From Candidatus Bathyarchaeota archaeon (GTDB lineage Archaea; Thermoproteota; Bathyarchaeia; Bathyarchaeales; Bathycorpusculaceae), in the NCBI GenBank assembly GCA_018396615.1, contig JAGTQT010000012.1, positions 1 to 28,041 of the forward strand: a stretch of 28,041 bases of DNA, given 5' to 3'. The position numbers were made by a program, and so were the translations under genes. The notes beneath the pieces were generated by a model. It had not been told where the DNA came from. It saw only the letters and a list, made by a program, of their open reading frames with translations, and searched no databases. Shown piece by piece: positions 14,891 to 22,489 of this stretch (the first letter of the stretch is position 1; every line of letters starts with the position of its first letter).

Positions 14891-14926
14891 TTGGGAGACA
14901 CTAACCACTGGTATGGGGTTAACTTT

Positions 14927-15694
14927 TTATGCGCTTATTTTTGGAGGGGGCTGAAGCTTTCTGCCAAGCTTCACGCGGAGTGCGACGCGGTACAGTTTTC
15001 GAAGTGACTTAATCAGTTGCTCGACGCTGGGCAGATCTGAGTAGACTAGAGGGATTTGATCGTACTCTGCAAGGCGCATTGACTGTTCGTCGGGGCGCGT
15101 CCCGTGGAAAACTACCAGTCTAGGTTTCAGGTTGCTGACGCGTACAATCATCATGGGCAGGTTTCCATTTTCGACGTTGGTGAAAACCAGTGCTCTGTCG
15201 GTTGAGCCTCCGAGTAGTTGTGAATACTCCAAGCCTGAAAGAGCCTCAACAGCCTTTTCGCTGTCTACAACTGTGTAGCCCAAAATTTCCTTGATGTTTC
15301 TGCTTGAGGTTGGTATGATCTCGCCTTTGATGGCTTTGCAAAGGTATTCTACCCTCACCGGAATGGGAAACTCGCGTAGGTCTAGTATAGCCATGCTCGG
15401 CGAGCTTGTTAAACGTGCAAACTCTCGAATGAAGCGGCTTCCTCTCTCCTCATCAAGTTTCAGCAAAGCCCAAACAAACCTGCGGACAAAACGTGTGCCC
15501 GGGCTTTTGCGTCTTCCACTCTCATAGTCACTGATGACCGAAGAGGAAACCATCATTTTCTCTGAAAGGCTTATCTGCGAAACCGCGAAGAGCTCCCGCC
15601 ACCTCCGCATCGTAGCTCCAGGTTTACCTGAAAGAATGATCTCGCCAGCAACTCTTCTTGCAAGAACTTCGCGGACGCTTGGAGACACCGACAT
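14927..15694 (-). CDS. XRE-family regulator, COG1709-like
   Basis: A 255-residue protein with a helix-turn-helix at about residues 28-75 (SQISLSEKMMVSSSVISDY; then ESGRRKSPGTRFVRRFVWAL) and a C-terminal domain of about 150 residues. That domain has a Rossmann-like strand pattern ending in IPLVYSDLPSVEQLIKSLRKLYR. This matches the archaeal predicted regulators of COG1709. The longer frame starts at 15730, but a TATA box (CTATAAAAAC, 15737-15746) predicts transcription from about 15716, downstream of that ATG. I therefore choose the ATG at 15694, with AAAGG just upstream. The ligand is unknown. Confidence 0.75.
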   Translation of the reverse strand: MSVSPSVREVLARRVAGEIILSGKPGATMRRWRELFAVSQISLSEKMMVSSSVISDYESGRRKSPGTRFVRRFVWALLKLDEERGSRFIREFARLTSSPSMAILDLREFPIPVRVEYLCKAIKGEIIPTSSRNIKEILGYTVVDSEKAVEALSGLEYSQLLGGSTDRALVFTNVENGNLPMMIVRVSNLKPRLVVFHGTRPDEQSMRLAEYDQIPLVYSDLPSVEQLIKSLRKLYRVALRVKLGRKLQPPPKISA

Positions 15695-15736
15695 TAGCCT
15701 TTCTCGCCAGCAAGTCCCCCTTAAGAACATTATGCA

Positions 15737-15746
15737 CTATAAAAAC
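15737..15746 (-). promoter_or_regulatory. TATA box of the COG1709-like regulator
   Basis: On the minus strand the bases read GTTTTTATAG. The distance implies a start near 15716 and a leader of about 20 bases to the ATG at 15694. Confidence 0.5.
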
Positions 15747-15777
15747 CTTATAGACGGCAAAAAAGCATAATTTTCTT

Positions 15778-16674
15778 CTAGACTAAGAAGATTAAGGCAA
15801 TCCCAGCAACAACCATCGTTGAGCCAAACACTGTTCTCTTTTTAGGTTTCTCTCGCAGGAAAGCCATAGCCGCTAACGTTGAGAACAAAGGAGTTGTTGA
15901 AGAGATCGGGACTGCACGAGACTCAAGAGTCTCCATTAAGCTGTAAGTTAGGAAGAACCATCCAAAACCGAGAGCGACAACTCCTCCAGAGACAAGCGCG
16001 ATCAAAGATTTCTTTCCAATCCTTTTCATGCTCAGACTATTACCGAGAAGCGGTGAAACAGCAAGAAGCAAAATGGCAATCCCCAGCACTCGCACAGTGT
16101 TAATAGTTAAAGCTTGACTTAGTCCAAACGCTTCTTTCACCGACGCATTCATTACCGTTATGCTGATCGACCATGCAATCGCGGTGGCAAGAGCATAGGC
16201 TACTCCTCTATACGGCGTGGCTTTTGATTGTTTTTCTTCAGTTGCCGTGTCTTTTTTATAACTAAGCAAGACTATTCCATAGACTATTGCGAAGGCTCCT
16301 AGGGCAACTTGAAAGGTGATGGGCTCCATCATGAGCAAGCGCGCCCATAGCAAACTGAACAAGGGGTAAGTGCACGTGATCGAAACCGCGCGCCCCACCC
16401 CTATGTCCTTCAAACTCAACATGTACAGCGTATCGCCGATTCCTAAGCCGATTATGCCACTGATACATGCAAACGCGATGGCATACTGTGGAAGAGAAAA
16501 CATGACCACAAAATTGCCTGTCACCGCAAGAAAAACAAGCAAAATCACGCCTGTGCATGCAAGGCGCACCATGTTCGCCTGAAGCGGCTTGATGTCTCTT
16601 AAGGCTCTTTTGTAAAGCACGGCGGACAAAGCCCAGCTTAAAGCTGCGCCCAAGGCTGCAAGTTCGCCTAGCAT
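15778..16674 (-). CDS. EamA/DMT-family transporter
   Basis: A 298-residue membrane protein with ten hydrophobic segments arranged as two EamA repeats (about residues 1-138 and 153-298). The repeats start with similar AALSWALSAVLYKRAL and ATAIAWSISITVMNASV segments. The drug/metabolite transporter superfamily exports or takes up small metabolites; the substrate here cannot be read. A basic, charged loop (about residues 140-152) joins the halves. The gene is divergent from the B3/B4 protein and shares an AT-rich control region with it. Confidence 0.85.
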   Translation of the reverse strand: MLGELAALGAALSWALSAVLYKRALRDIKPLQANMVRLACTGVILLVFLAVTGNFVVMFSLPQYAIAFACISGIIGLGIGDTLYMLSLKDIGVGRAVSITCTYPLFSLLWARLLMMEPITFQVALGAFAIVYGIVLLSYKKDTATEEKQSKATPYRGVAYALATAIAWSISITVMNASVKEAFGLSQALTINTVRVLGIAILLLAVSPLLGNSLSMKRIGKKSLIALVSGGVVALGFGWFFLTYSLMETLESRAVPISSTTPLFSTLAAMAFLREKPKKRTVFGSTMVVAGIALIFLV

Positions 16675-16724
16675 GACTACCGACTATTGACGCAGTTTAT
16701 GGAAAAGGTTTTGCTTGGATAGGC

Positions 16725-16736
16725 ATTTTAATAATC
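16725..16736. promoter_or_regulatory. shared AT-rich promoter core of divergent genes
   Basis: CATTTTAATAATC reads as a TATA box in both directions. It predicts starts near 16757 for the B3/B4 gene and near 16704 for the EamA gene, each with a leader of 15-30 bases. Confidence 0.4.
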
Positions 16737-16772
16737 AAGGCTTCAACACTTTGCATTGGATGTGCATCAGAC

Positions 16773-17468
16773 ATGGAGATAAGCGTAGAGTGGGGTCCCG
16801 AAATCCAAAAGCATTTTCTCAGCCTTAGCGTATGTGTAGGTAGCATACGCAATATCCATGTTGAAAAGATAAATACGGTTCTCGAAGATCTTAAGAAAAC
16901 CGTTTATGATGAAGCAAGAGCAAGTTACACTATTGAAGCTCTCAAAGACAACCCAACTGTGAGAGCGTACAGAGACTTTTACTGGAAACTCGGCATAGAC
17001 CCTACAAAGACCAGACCATCTGGAGAGGCATTGCTGAGAAGAGTGCTTAATGGGAATGAGTTGCCAAACATTTCAACAGCAGTAGACGCCTACAATCTAG
17101 CCTCTTTAAAGACGATTATCCCAATAAGTGGATTCGATAAAAAAGTTCTGCAGCCACCTTTGAAAGTTCGCCAATCTCAGGAGGGGGAATCATTCAAGGG
17201 AATAGGCATGGATAAGCCTGTCTCCCTTACTGCGAACATGTTGGTTCTAGTTGATAGGGAAAGGGTTCTCTGCATTTACCCCTACAGAGACTCTGATCAC
17301 TCCAAGATAACTGCGGCAACACAAGACGCGGTTATTGTCGGCTATGGCGCCCCCAACGTGCCCGAAACCAAGGTGGTGCAAGCCGTGGAAACCGCGCTAA
17401 ACTACATCAAGCAGACCTCAAGTGGAGAAATTGAATCAGTAAAAGTTTTTAGCCCGTCACCCCAATAG
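16773..17468 (+). CDS. B3/B4 (PheRS beta-like) domain protein
   Basis: A 231-residue protein made essentially of a B3/B4 domain, the module found in the beta subunit of phenylalanyl-tRNA synthetase and as stand-alone proteins (COG3382). The motif pattern is clear: a YRDFYWKLGIDPTKTRPSGE stretch near residue 70, ISTAVDAYNLASL near 100, then the GEALLRR helix region. In stand-alone form it may act on or bind tRNA or small metabolites; the role is unproven. The next gene, orotidine-5'-phosphate decarboxylase, starts 16 bases downstream, so the two are probably cotranscribed. Confidence 0.85.
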   Translation: MEISVEWGPEIQKHFLSLSVCVGSIRNIHVEKINTVLEDLKKTVYDEARASYTIEALKDNPTVRAYRDFYWKLGIDPTKTRPSGEALLRRVLNGNELPNISTAVDAYNLASLKTIIPISGFDKKVLQPPLKVRQSQEGESFKGIGMDKPVSLTANMLVLVDRERVLCIYPYRDSDHSKITAATQDAVIVGYGAPNVPETKVVQAVETALNYIKQTSSGEIESVKVFSPSPQ

Positions 17469-17484
17469 AAAGCGGTGTCCACAA

Positions 17485-18255
17485 ATGACTTTTCCCTCCC
17501 GCCTAGAGCAAACAGCAAAGCGTAATAAGTCAAACATCATTCTCGCTCTAGACTTTCCCTTTGAAAAAGTTGAGCAACGTCAAAAACTGCTTTTCACAGC
17601 GCAAAAGGTTCTAGACGCAGCCCACCCGTTTCTATGCGCAGTAAAAATCAACCACCATCTTACTCTCCCACTAGGCTTATTCGACGGAGTCCAAGGGCTT
17701 GTGCAAAAGGCTCATGACCTCGGGCTACTAGCCGTTATGGACTGCAAAGTCAACGACATCGGCGCCACAAACCAAGTAATCGCAGAATACTACTATTCTG
17801 CAGGCTTTGACGCTTTGATTGCAAATCCCTTTATAGGGTGGGAAGAAGGGCTTAAACCAATATTCGATGTTGCAGACAAAACGCAGCGCGGAGTAATCCT
17901 TCTCGTTTACATGAGCCATAAAGGCGCTTTGGACGGTTATGGGCAAACTGTGGTAGACGCGGAAACCGGCGAAAAAACATCTCAATACATCATATTCGCA
18001 AAAAAAGCCCTACAATACAAAGCTGACGGCGCCATCGTCGGTGCAACCTACCCAGAAAAGATAAGGGAAATACGCCAAATACTAGAAGAAAAAGTGCCAA
18101 TAATTTCGCCAGGAATAGGCGCACAGGGCGGAGAAGTAGAAGCAGCAGTCAAAGCAGGCGCAAAATATTTAATTGTAGGCAGAGCCGTCGCACAGGCAAC
18201 CAATCCAGCAACGGCTGCAAAAGAGTTCAGAGACCGCGCCGATCAAGCGCTTTAA
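17485..18255 (+). CDS. pyrF: orotidine-5'-phosphate decarboxylase
   Basis: A 256-residue enzyme that converts OMP to UMP in the last step of pyrimidine synthesis. The catalytic residues are visible: D23 (ALDF), K54 (AVKIN), and the D86-x-K88-x-x-D91 array in DCKVNDIG. The phosphate-binding SPGIGAQGGE loop and the late LIVGRAV strand follow. It is longer than the usual about 215-230-residue archaeal enzyme and resembles the longer class. GGTGT lies about seven bases before the ATG. It follows the B3/B4 gene closely. No other pyrimidine gene is in the window. Confidence 0.94.
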   Translation: MTFPSRLEQTAKRNKSNIILALDFPFEKVEQRQKLLFTAQKVLDAAHPFLCAVKINHHLTLPLGLFDGVQGLVQKAHDLGLLAVMDCKVNDIGATNQVIAEYYYSAGFDALIANPFIGWEEGLKPIFDVADKTQRGVILLVYMSHKGALDGYGQTVVDAETGEKTSQYIIFAKKALQYKADGAIVGATYPEKIREIRQILEEKVPIISPGIGAQGGEVEAAVKAGAKYLIVGRAVAQATNPATAAKEFRDRADQAL

Positions 18256-18264
18256 GCAAAGCGC

Positions 18265-18417
18265 CTATTTTCTCTGTTTCTCCCAGAGTTCTTTCTTCAA
18301 CAGATCCCTGACCGATGATCTTATCGCCGAGCTTCTGCTCGGATACATATTTGCTCTAACCAGCTCATCTAGCCCTTCAAGATAAGCTTCAGGAAGCAAT
18401 ACAGTTACGAGTTTCAT
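18265..18417 (-). CDS. 50-residue ribbon-helix-helix protein
   Basis: A short minus-strand gene with a full ribbon-helix-helix fold: strand MKLVTVLLPEAY, helix LEGLDELVRANM, YPSRSSAIRSS turn and second helix, then a basic tail WEKQRK. This is the classic layout of archaeal CopG-like regulators. The Shine-Dalgarno site GAGGTGA (18423-18429) lies five bases before the ATG. The TATA box TTTTATATTT (18457-18466 on the minus strand) sits inside the dyad CAAAT-5-ATTTG (18456-18470), a plausible self-regulatory operator. The end is nine bases from the convergent pyrF stop. There is no partner toxin next to it. Confidence 0.85.
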   Translation of the reverse strand: MKLVTVLLPEAYLEGLDELVRANMYPSRSSAIRSSVRDLLKKELWEKQRK

Positions 18418-18455
18418 GTCTTTCACCTCAACATATTATGCTTTAGTATATGCCG

Positions 18456-18470
18456 CAAATATAAAATTTG
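18456..18470 (-). promoter_or_regulatory. promoter with overlapping dyad of the RHH gene
   Basis: The plus strand reads CAAATATAAAATTTG, with perfect five-base arms around the TATA core. The start would be near 18435, giving a leader of about 18 bases with the Shine-Dalgarno site. Confidence 0.5.
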
Positions 18471-18493
18471 ATCCTGTAACCGGCTAACCTTTT

Positions 18494-18832
18494 TTAGAGA
18501 TCAAGGTGCTCTTTTGTCACGCGAAGACTTTTCATGGTTTTCTGGAACGTTGTGTAAACGTCGTCAACATGCAGGGTCTGCCGTTTGATCCCTTCCTGAA
18601 CTACGCCTGCGGCGACCATTGCTGTGCCTATTATGTCGCTTATAGTGGGGTCTGGAAAGGCAATTAGCGCTAAGCCAGCTTTTATCAGCCACGGCTTTTT
18701 TCCCTTTCGCCAAAGATTCTTTGCGGTTTCAGTCTCTCGAGCTATGCCTTTGAGGGCTTGTGCTAGTTCAGCATAGCTTTCGCCTATCTCGTTCGCCGCA
18801 TTGGCCATGTCTTTTGCTTCCTTTGTTTTCAT
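18494..18832 (-). CDS. small hypothetical helical protein
   Basis: A 112-residue protein, mostly helical by composition. The first half is charged (EIGESYAELAQALKGIARE); a central hydrophobic stretch WLIKAGLALIAFPDPTISD is followed by IIGTAMVAAGVV. The latter two could be one long amphipathic or membrane-associated helical hairpin. No family is recognised. A GTG at 18841 could add three residues; neither start has a clear Shine-Dalgarno site. The RHH gene follows 76 bases later on the same strand but has its own promoter. Confidence 0.6.
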   Translation of the reverse strand: MKTKEAKDMANAANEIGESYAELAQALKGIARETETAKNLWRKGKKPWLIKAGLALIAFPDPTISDIIGTAMVAAGVVQEGIKRQTLHVDDVYTTFQKTMKSLRVTKEHLDL

Positions 18833-19015
18833 CGGGCGCACAGCATCGCTAAAGATAGGCTAAGGCAGCAAAAAAGCTTTAACGCGACAAAATCACGTGG
18901 ACGTATGTTTTTCGAAGTGATTCTAGGTTGAATGTTTGAAAAAGGGTTGATAATCCATCTCAACGGGACTGGTGGTTTTTGCCGTGGTAAGTGAAAACCT
19001 TCCACATGTAGAAAA

Positions 19016-19025
19016 CGTATAAGTG
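19016..19025 (+). promoter_or_regulatory. TATA box of the 108-residue protein gene
   Basis: CGTATAAGTG lies about 38 bases before the ATG at 19058, which predicts a start near 19046 and a short leader of about 12 bases. Confidence 0.45.
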
Positions 19026-19057
19026 CTTCCGGACAATTCTAGAATAAGGGTCAGCCT

Positions 19058-19384
19058 ATGTTCCGTGTCAGAGTTAACAAAATTGAATCTATACGCGACC
19101 TAGACGGCAACCTTGGAAAGCGAATAGAACTCCTCGAAGACCGCGACATCCCACAGTTCGCCATTAGACCGCAGACAGAAGAGGCGAAAGTTGTCCAAGA
19201 CGTAATGCAGGCGCTGCAGCAGCAGTTTCCCATGTTCCCCGGGAGAGGACAGCTTGCTGTGCCAAAGATAATTCTGTTCCTCACCGAGCAAGAGTACGAG
19301 AGCTTGGGCATACAGTTTGACGTGAATCAAATCTATGATATAGTGCTGGAAAACCAAGTCATAAAGTTCAGGAAAACAGCATAA
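19058..19384 (+). CDS. small conserved archaeal protein, possibly arcadin-1-like
   Basis: A 108-residue soluble protein: a beta-rich N-terminus (FRVRVNKIESIRD), a helical part with VMQALQQQFP, then a KIILFLTEQEYESLGIQF strand-turn-strand region. Length and layout recall arcadin-1, a small partner of the archaeal actin homologue crenactin. I recognise this only loosely, and no actin-like or other arcadin gene is in the window, so the name is tentative. It overlaps the convergent neighbour by 17 bases at the 3' end. Confidence 0.45.
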   Translation: MFRVRVNKIESIRDLDGNLGKRIELLEDRDIPQFAIRPQTEEAKVVQDVMQALQQQFPMFPGRGQLAVPKIILFLTEQEYESLGIQFDVNQIYDIVLENQVIKFRKTA

Positions 19385-19703
19385 CTTCGCGTCTCAAACT
19401 CTTAAGAGCCGTGTACTTCGGGTGAAAAGACAGAACAAACATCATCTTTCTTAAAGCCTCAAATACATCGTCAATGTTTGATCTTCCTTCATTGTCGCAG
19501 TAAAGAGGAACAGGATCGTCTTCACCGCTCTTATAGTAGACGTATATTGACTTGAACTTCTTTCGGAAAGTTACCACGTCAACCTTCAATTTCAGCAGCT
19601 TCGCCACCTTCTCCGCAGCCAAGCTCACAGACTTCAGCCTTTTTTCGCGGGAAGCAAAACTTGAAACATAAATCAGAAGCTTTCCGTTCGAATCACTTAG
19701 CAT
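19368..19703 (-). CDS. small hypothetical protein
   Basis: A 111-residue protein with alternating strands and helices: KLLIYVSSFASREKRL, VAKLLKLKVDVVTF, SIYVYYKSGEDDPVPLYCD, and a C-terminal basic helix with KYTALKSLRREV. It looks like a compact alpha/beta domain but I do not recognise it. I choose the ATG at 19703 because GGTGG lies five bases before it; the GTG at 19712 would overlap that site. The 3' end overlaps the arcadin-like gene, an arrangement that may cause mutual transcript interference. Confidence 0.6.
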   Translation of the reverse strand: MLSDSNGKLLIYVSSFASREKRLKSVSLAAEKVAKLLKLKVDVVTFRKKFKSIYVYYKSGEDDPVPLYCDNEGRSNIDDVFEALRKMMFVLSFHPKYTALKSLRREVMLFS

Positions 19704-19789
19704 GCCAGCCACCAGTAACGGCTAGTTTTCAAGCATTAAAAAGAGCAGTGTTGAACCGGATTCTGCAGCGCTTGGAGAGATAGGTTAAA

Positions 19790-20092
19790 ATGAAGAAGAA
19801 TTGTTCAGTGAAAAACATGAAAGTCCGCATCCACATGCTTGTAAGCGGCAGAGTTCAAGGCGTATTCTACCGCTCAGAAGCCTGCAAGGAAGCCAGAAAA
19901 CTCGGCGTGACCGGTTGGATCCGCAATCTGCCTGACGGCAGAGTTGAAGCCGTTTTTGAGGGAGAAAAAGAAAACGTGAAGATGTTTTTAGCTTTCTGCA
20001 GACGCGGACCTGAGGGCGCTAGAGTTGACAGAGTCGAAATTAAGAATGAAGCTTACACTGGGGAGTTCAAAAGTTTCGAAATAAGATACTAA
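19790..20092 (+). CDS. acyP: acylphosphatase
   Basis: A 100-residue acylphosphatase, which hydrolyses the carboxyl-phosphate bond of acylphosphates. The signatures are VSGRVQGVFYR, with the catalytic arginine R28, and TGWIRNLPDGRVEAVFEG, with the catalytic asparagine N46. About ten extra residues precede the usual start. The ATG at 19790 has AGATAGG upstream; the ATG at 19817 lacks a site but would give the common family length of about 90. It is probably a single-gene unit. Confidence 0.93.
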   Translation: MKKNCSVKNMKVRIHMLVSGRVQGVFYRSEACKEARKLGVTGWIRNLPDGRVEAVFEGEKENVKMFLAFCRRGPEGARVDRVEIKNEAYTGEFKSFEIRY

Positions 20093-20111
20093 ATCCCGCG
20101 GCTTCTGCAAG

Positions 20112-20519
20112 TTACGTAGCTTTCTTTGGGACTCTGAAATGTGATGCTTTTCCGGCGCTGATGTATTCTCCGCCTATTCCGCGTACGGTTGAAGCAATTT
20201 TCGCAAAGTTCTCCGAGCCTAAAAACTGCCTAGGCTTGACTATTACGTAGTCGTCTCTTTCCTCGAAGCTAAGCAGGCTTTCCAGCTCCTCTGGAAACAT
20301 CATCTTAACGTCTTCTATTGCCTTAGATTTTTCTGCTCCCTGCGGCGCGGTAAGCGAAGGCGGCACAGCCGCCGCTATGGGCTTCGTAAACTGGGAAACT
20401 GTCAGCGATTTCAGTGAGCCTGAGACCTGTCGCAGATCCTCCATTATCCCCGTCAAGATGACAACGAGCTCGTCCACCTTCTTGGTTAACAGCTCAATTC
20501 TTTCTCTCTCTTCCTCCAT
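20112..20519 (-). CDS. coiled-coil protein with small C-terminal domain
   Basis: A 135-residue protein. Residues 1-42 have heptad-like hydrophobics (ERIELLTKKVDELVVILTGI), suggesting a coiled coil for self-association. A Pro/Ala-rich linker (about 45-65) leads to a C-terminal domain with YVIVKPRQFLGSENFAKIAS and GGEYISAGKASHF, a beta-alpha-beta pattern seen in archaeal small proteins. No clear function. The gene is divergent from rtcA with an AT-rich spacer of 90 bases, so the two may share control. Confidence 0.6.
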   Translation of the reverse strand: MEEERERIELLTKKVDELVVILTGIMEDLRQVSGSLKSLTVSQFTKPIAAAVPPSLTAPQGAEKSKAIEDVKMMFPEELESLLSFEERDDYVIVKPRQFLGSENFAKIASTVRGIGGEYISAGKASHFRVPKKAT

Positions 20520-20609
20520 TATTCTCAGCCTTCCATACTAGTAATACTTAATGCATTTATTAATAATTTCCACCCTCATTCAAACGTAAGTGTACGAGAG
20601 TGAGTAAAG

Positions 20610-21647
20610 ATGATTGAGGTTGACGGAAGCCAAAAGAGCGGAAGCGGGACAATTCTGCGGCTGTCAATCGCTCTTGCCGCCATTTTGGGCAAGCCGCTGC
20701 ACATCTGTAACATACGGCAAAACCGTCCACAGCCTGGGTTAAAGCCTCAGCATCTTGAAGCTGTCTTGACTGCGGCTAAGCTCTGTGACGCCGAGCTAAA
20801 AGGGGCGCATCTTAATTCCAGAGAACTGTGGTTTACGCCTAAAAGTGTAAAAGGCGGAAAATTTGAGGCGGAAATCGGCACTGCCGGAAGTGTTTCCATG
20901 CTTCTGATGACTGTTCTTCCGATCTGCGTCTTCGCCGAGGAAACTGTTCAGCTGCATGTTGCGAACGGCGGCACAGACGTTCCTCATGCACCCACAATTA
21001 ACCATCTTAGGTTTGTGTTCTTGCCCATGCTGAAGCGTATGGGGGTGCATTCCGAACTTATCGTGAGGAAATATGGGTACTATCCTAAGGGTATGGGAGA
21101 AGTTGACCTGACGGTTGAGCCATGCAAGCATCTGAGGCCATTGCGATTTGAGACATTTGGCAAGATCAAAGACATTAAAGGGGTTTCAGTCTGCACGTTT
21201 CTTGCTGACAGAAAAGTGGCGGAACGCCAGGCAAAAGCAGCAAATTCTTACCTCAAGGAGAGAGGTTACTCAGCCAGCATCCAGATTGTGAATGACAATT
21301 CAAATCTGCTTCAGAAAGGCAGCTCAATCGCTCTCTGGGCTGAGACAGACACGGGCGCTGTTGTAGGTGCCGATTCGGTCGGCGAGCTGGGAAAGCCAAG
21401 TGAAACTGTTGGAAGAGAGGCAGCTGAAAAACTGTGGATGGAAATTTCTGCGAAGCCCGTGGTTGGCGTGTACATGGCGGACATGCTGATCCCCTATGTG
21501 GCGTTGGCTCAAGGGGATTCTGCGTATTCAACGCGTGTGCTTTCTGAGCACTTGCTGGCGAACATTTGGCTTGCAGAAACACTTCTTAACGTGAAGTTCA
21601 ATGTTAGAAAGATGGGCAATGTTTACTTGGTTGAAAAACGTGGCTGA
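20610..21647 (+). CDS. rtcA: RNA 3'-terminal phosphate cyclase
   Basis: A 345-residue RtcA, which uses ATP to convert an RNA 3'-phosphate to a 2',3'-cyclic phosphate through an enzyme-AMP intermediate. The catalytic histidine is H314 in LSEHLLANIWLAE. The N-terminal MIEVDGSQKSGSGTILRLSI, the EIGTAGSVSML stretch and the GYYPKGMGEV motif (residues about 156-165) match the family; the middle of that last motif is GMG rather than GGG. Full length, with GAGTGAG upstream of the ATG. It is not next to RtcB or ligase genes here. Confidence 0.95.
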   Translation: MIEVDGSQKSGSGTILRLSIALAAILGKPLHICNIRQNRPQPGLKPQHLEAVLTAAKLCDAELKGAHLNSRELWFTPKSVKGGKFEAEIGTAGSVSMLLMTVLPICVFAEETVQLHVANGGTDVPHAPTINHLRFVFLPMLKRMGVHSELIVRKYGYYPKGMGEVDLTVEPCKHLRPLRFETFGKIKDIKGVSVCTFLADRKVAERQAKAANSYLKERGYSASIQIVNDNSNLLQKGSSIALWAETDTGAVVGADSVGELGKPSETVGREAAEKLWMEISAKPVVGVYMADMLIPYVALAQGDSAYSTRVLSEHLLANIWLAETLLNVKFNVRKMGNVYLVEKRG

Positions 21648-21674
21648 TCGCAAGTGCTAGATGGTGCCTAGGCT

Positions 21675-22424
21675 TTAAGCCATCTCCTTTTTTCTGAAGA
21701 CCCAGATGCTCAAAGCCAGCGTAGCCACAAAATATGATATCAAAACCGCAACATCGACCGGGAACTTTGGATAGAAGTTATAGATTTTTATCGGGCTACC
21801 TGGGAATTCCTGAATAATATCTTGTTGGGGGTTTATGACTTGTATTATGCTTCCAAAAGCATAGTCTGGCATGAACCATGGCTCAGTTCCGGTTAACGCA
21901 ATCACTTGTCTCAGTGTCGAAAGTATCAAGAGAAACATGAAAAAGGACAGCAGTGTTGCGCCCATGCTACCCTTCATTATGGAGCTGAAAAGAAAAGTGA
22001 ATCCTAGGACAACGCATATTGCCAAAACTGCATAAGCAAAGGAAGCGGCGATCTCCAGCGGAACAAAGCCGTAGATGCCTAGTAACCCGCCAACTCCTAT
22101 AGCGTAGTAGAACCCTATTGCCAGCAGCGCGGAAAACAAAGCAGCAGTGAATTTACCAAGAATCAATAATAGCCGGCTTATCGGGTTTGGAAAGATAATG
22201 TAGCCCGTTCTAAGTTCAAATTCTGATGCGATGGCATCGCCGGCGAAAAAAGTGCCGACGATGATTACTAGAAAGTTTGTGAAGCTGAAAAAGCTGTATG
22301 CCCAAAGCGTGGCTTGACTTGGAAAGCCTAAACCATAGATTACGGGCACAATAAGCTGAAGCGCCCCAATTAAAGCGGCAATAATAAGAACGGCGTATAT
22401 GCGCTTTCTCCTTAGATGCTTCAA
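21675..22424 (-). CDS. ABC-2 type exporter permease
   Basis: A 249-residue membrane protein with about six hydrophobic segments, the usual ABC-2 permease layout, and a basic RRKR motif just before the first helix. It partners with the ATPase encoded immediately upstream. The first usual start codon is TTG at 22424, 63 bases after the ATPase stop. However, the same frame is open back to 22502 and encodes a further 26 codons that read like a natural N-terminus (IGIVARYELLKH), with a strong GGAGGG site at 22497-22502 but no ATG, GTG or TTG. The true start is therefore uncertain. Confidence 0.8.
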   Translation of the reverse strand: MKHLRRKRIYAVLIIAALIGALQLIVPVIYGLGFPSQATLWAYSFFSFTNFLVIIVGTFFAGDAIASEFELRTGYIIFPNPISRLLLILGKFTAALFSALLAIGFYYAIGVGGLLGIYGFVPLEIAASFAYAVLAICVVLGFTFLFSSIMKGSMGATLLSFFMFLLILSTLRQVIALTGTEPWFMPDYAFGSIIQVINPQQDIIQEFPGSPIKIYNFYPKFPVDVAVLISYFVATLALSIWVFRKKEMA

Positions 22425-22489
22425 AAGCTCATATCTGGCAACTATGCCTATCTGCCTAAAACTGCTCTGCTCCTCAGTTTTCTGCGTCT

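Noticed and set aside
18265..18832. RHH gene and its neighbour as a toxin-antitoxin pair
   Set aside because: The neighbour shows no toxin family features, the gap is 76 bases, and the RHH gene has its own promoter.
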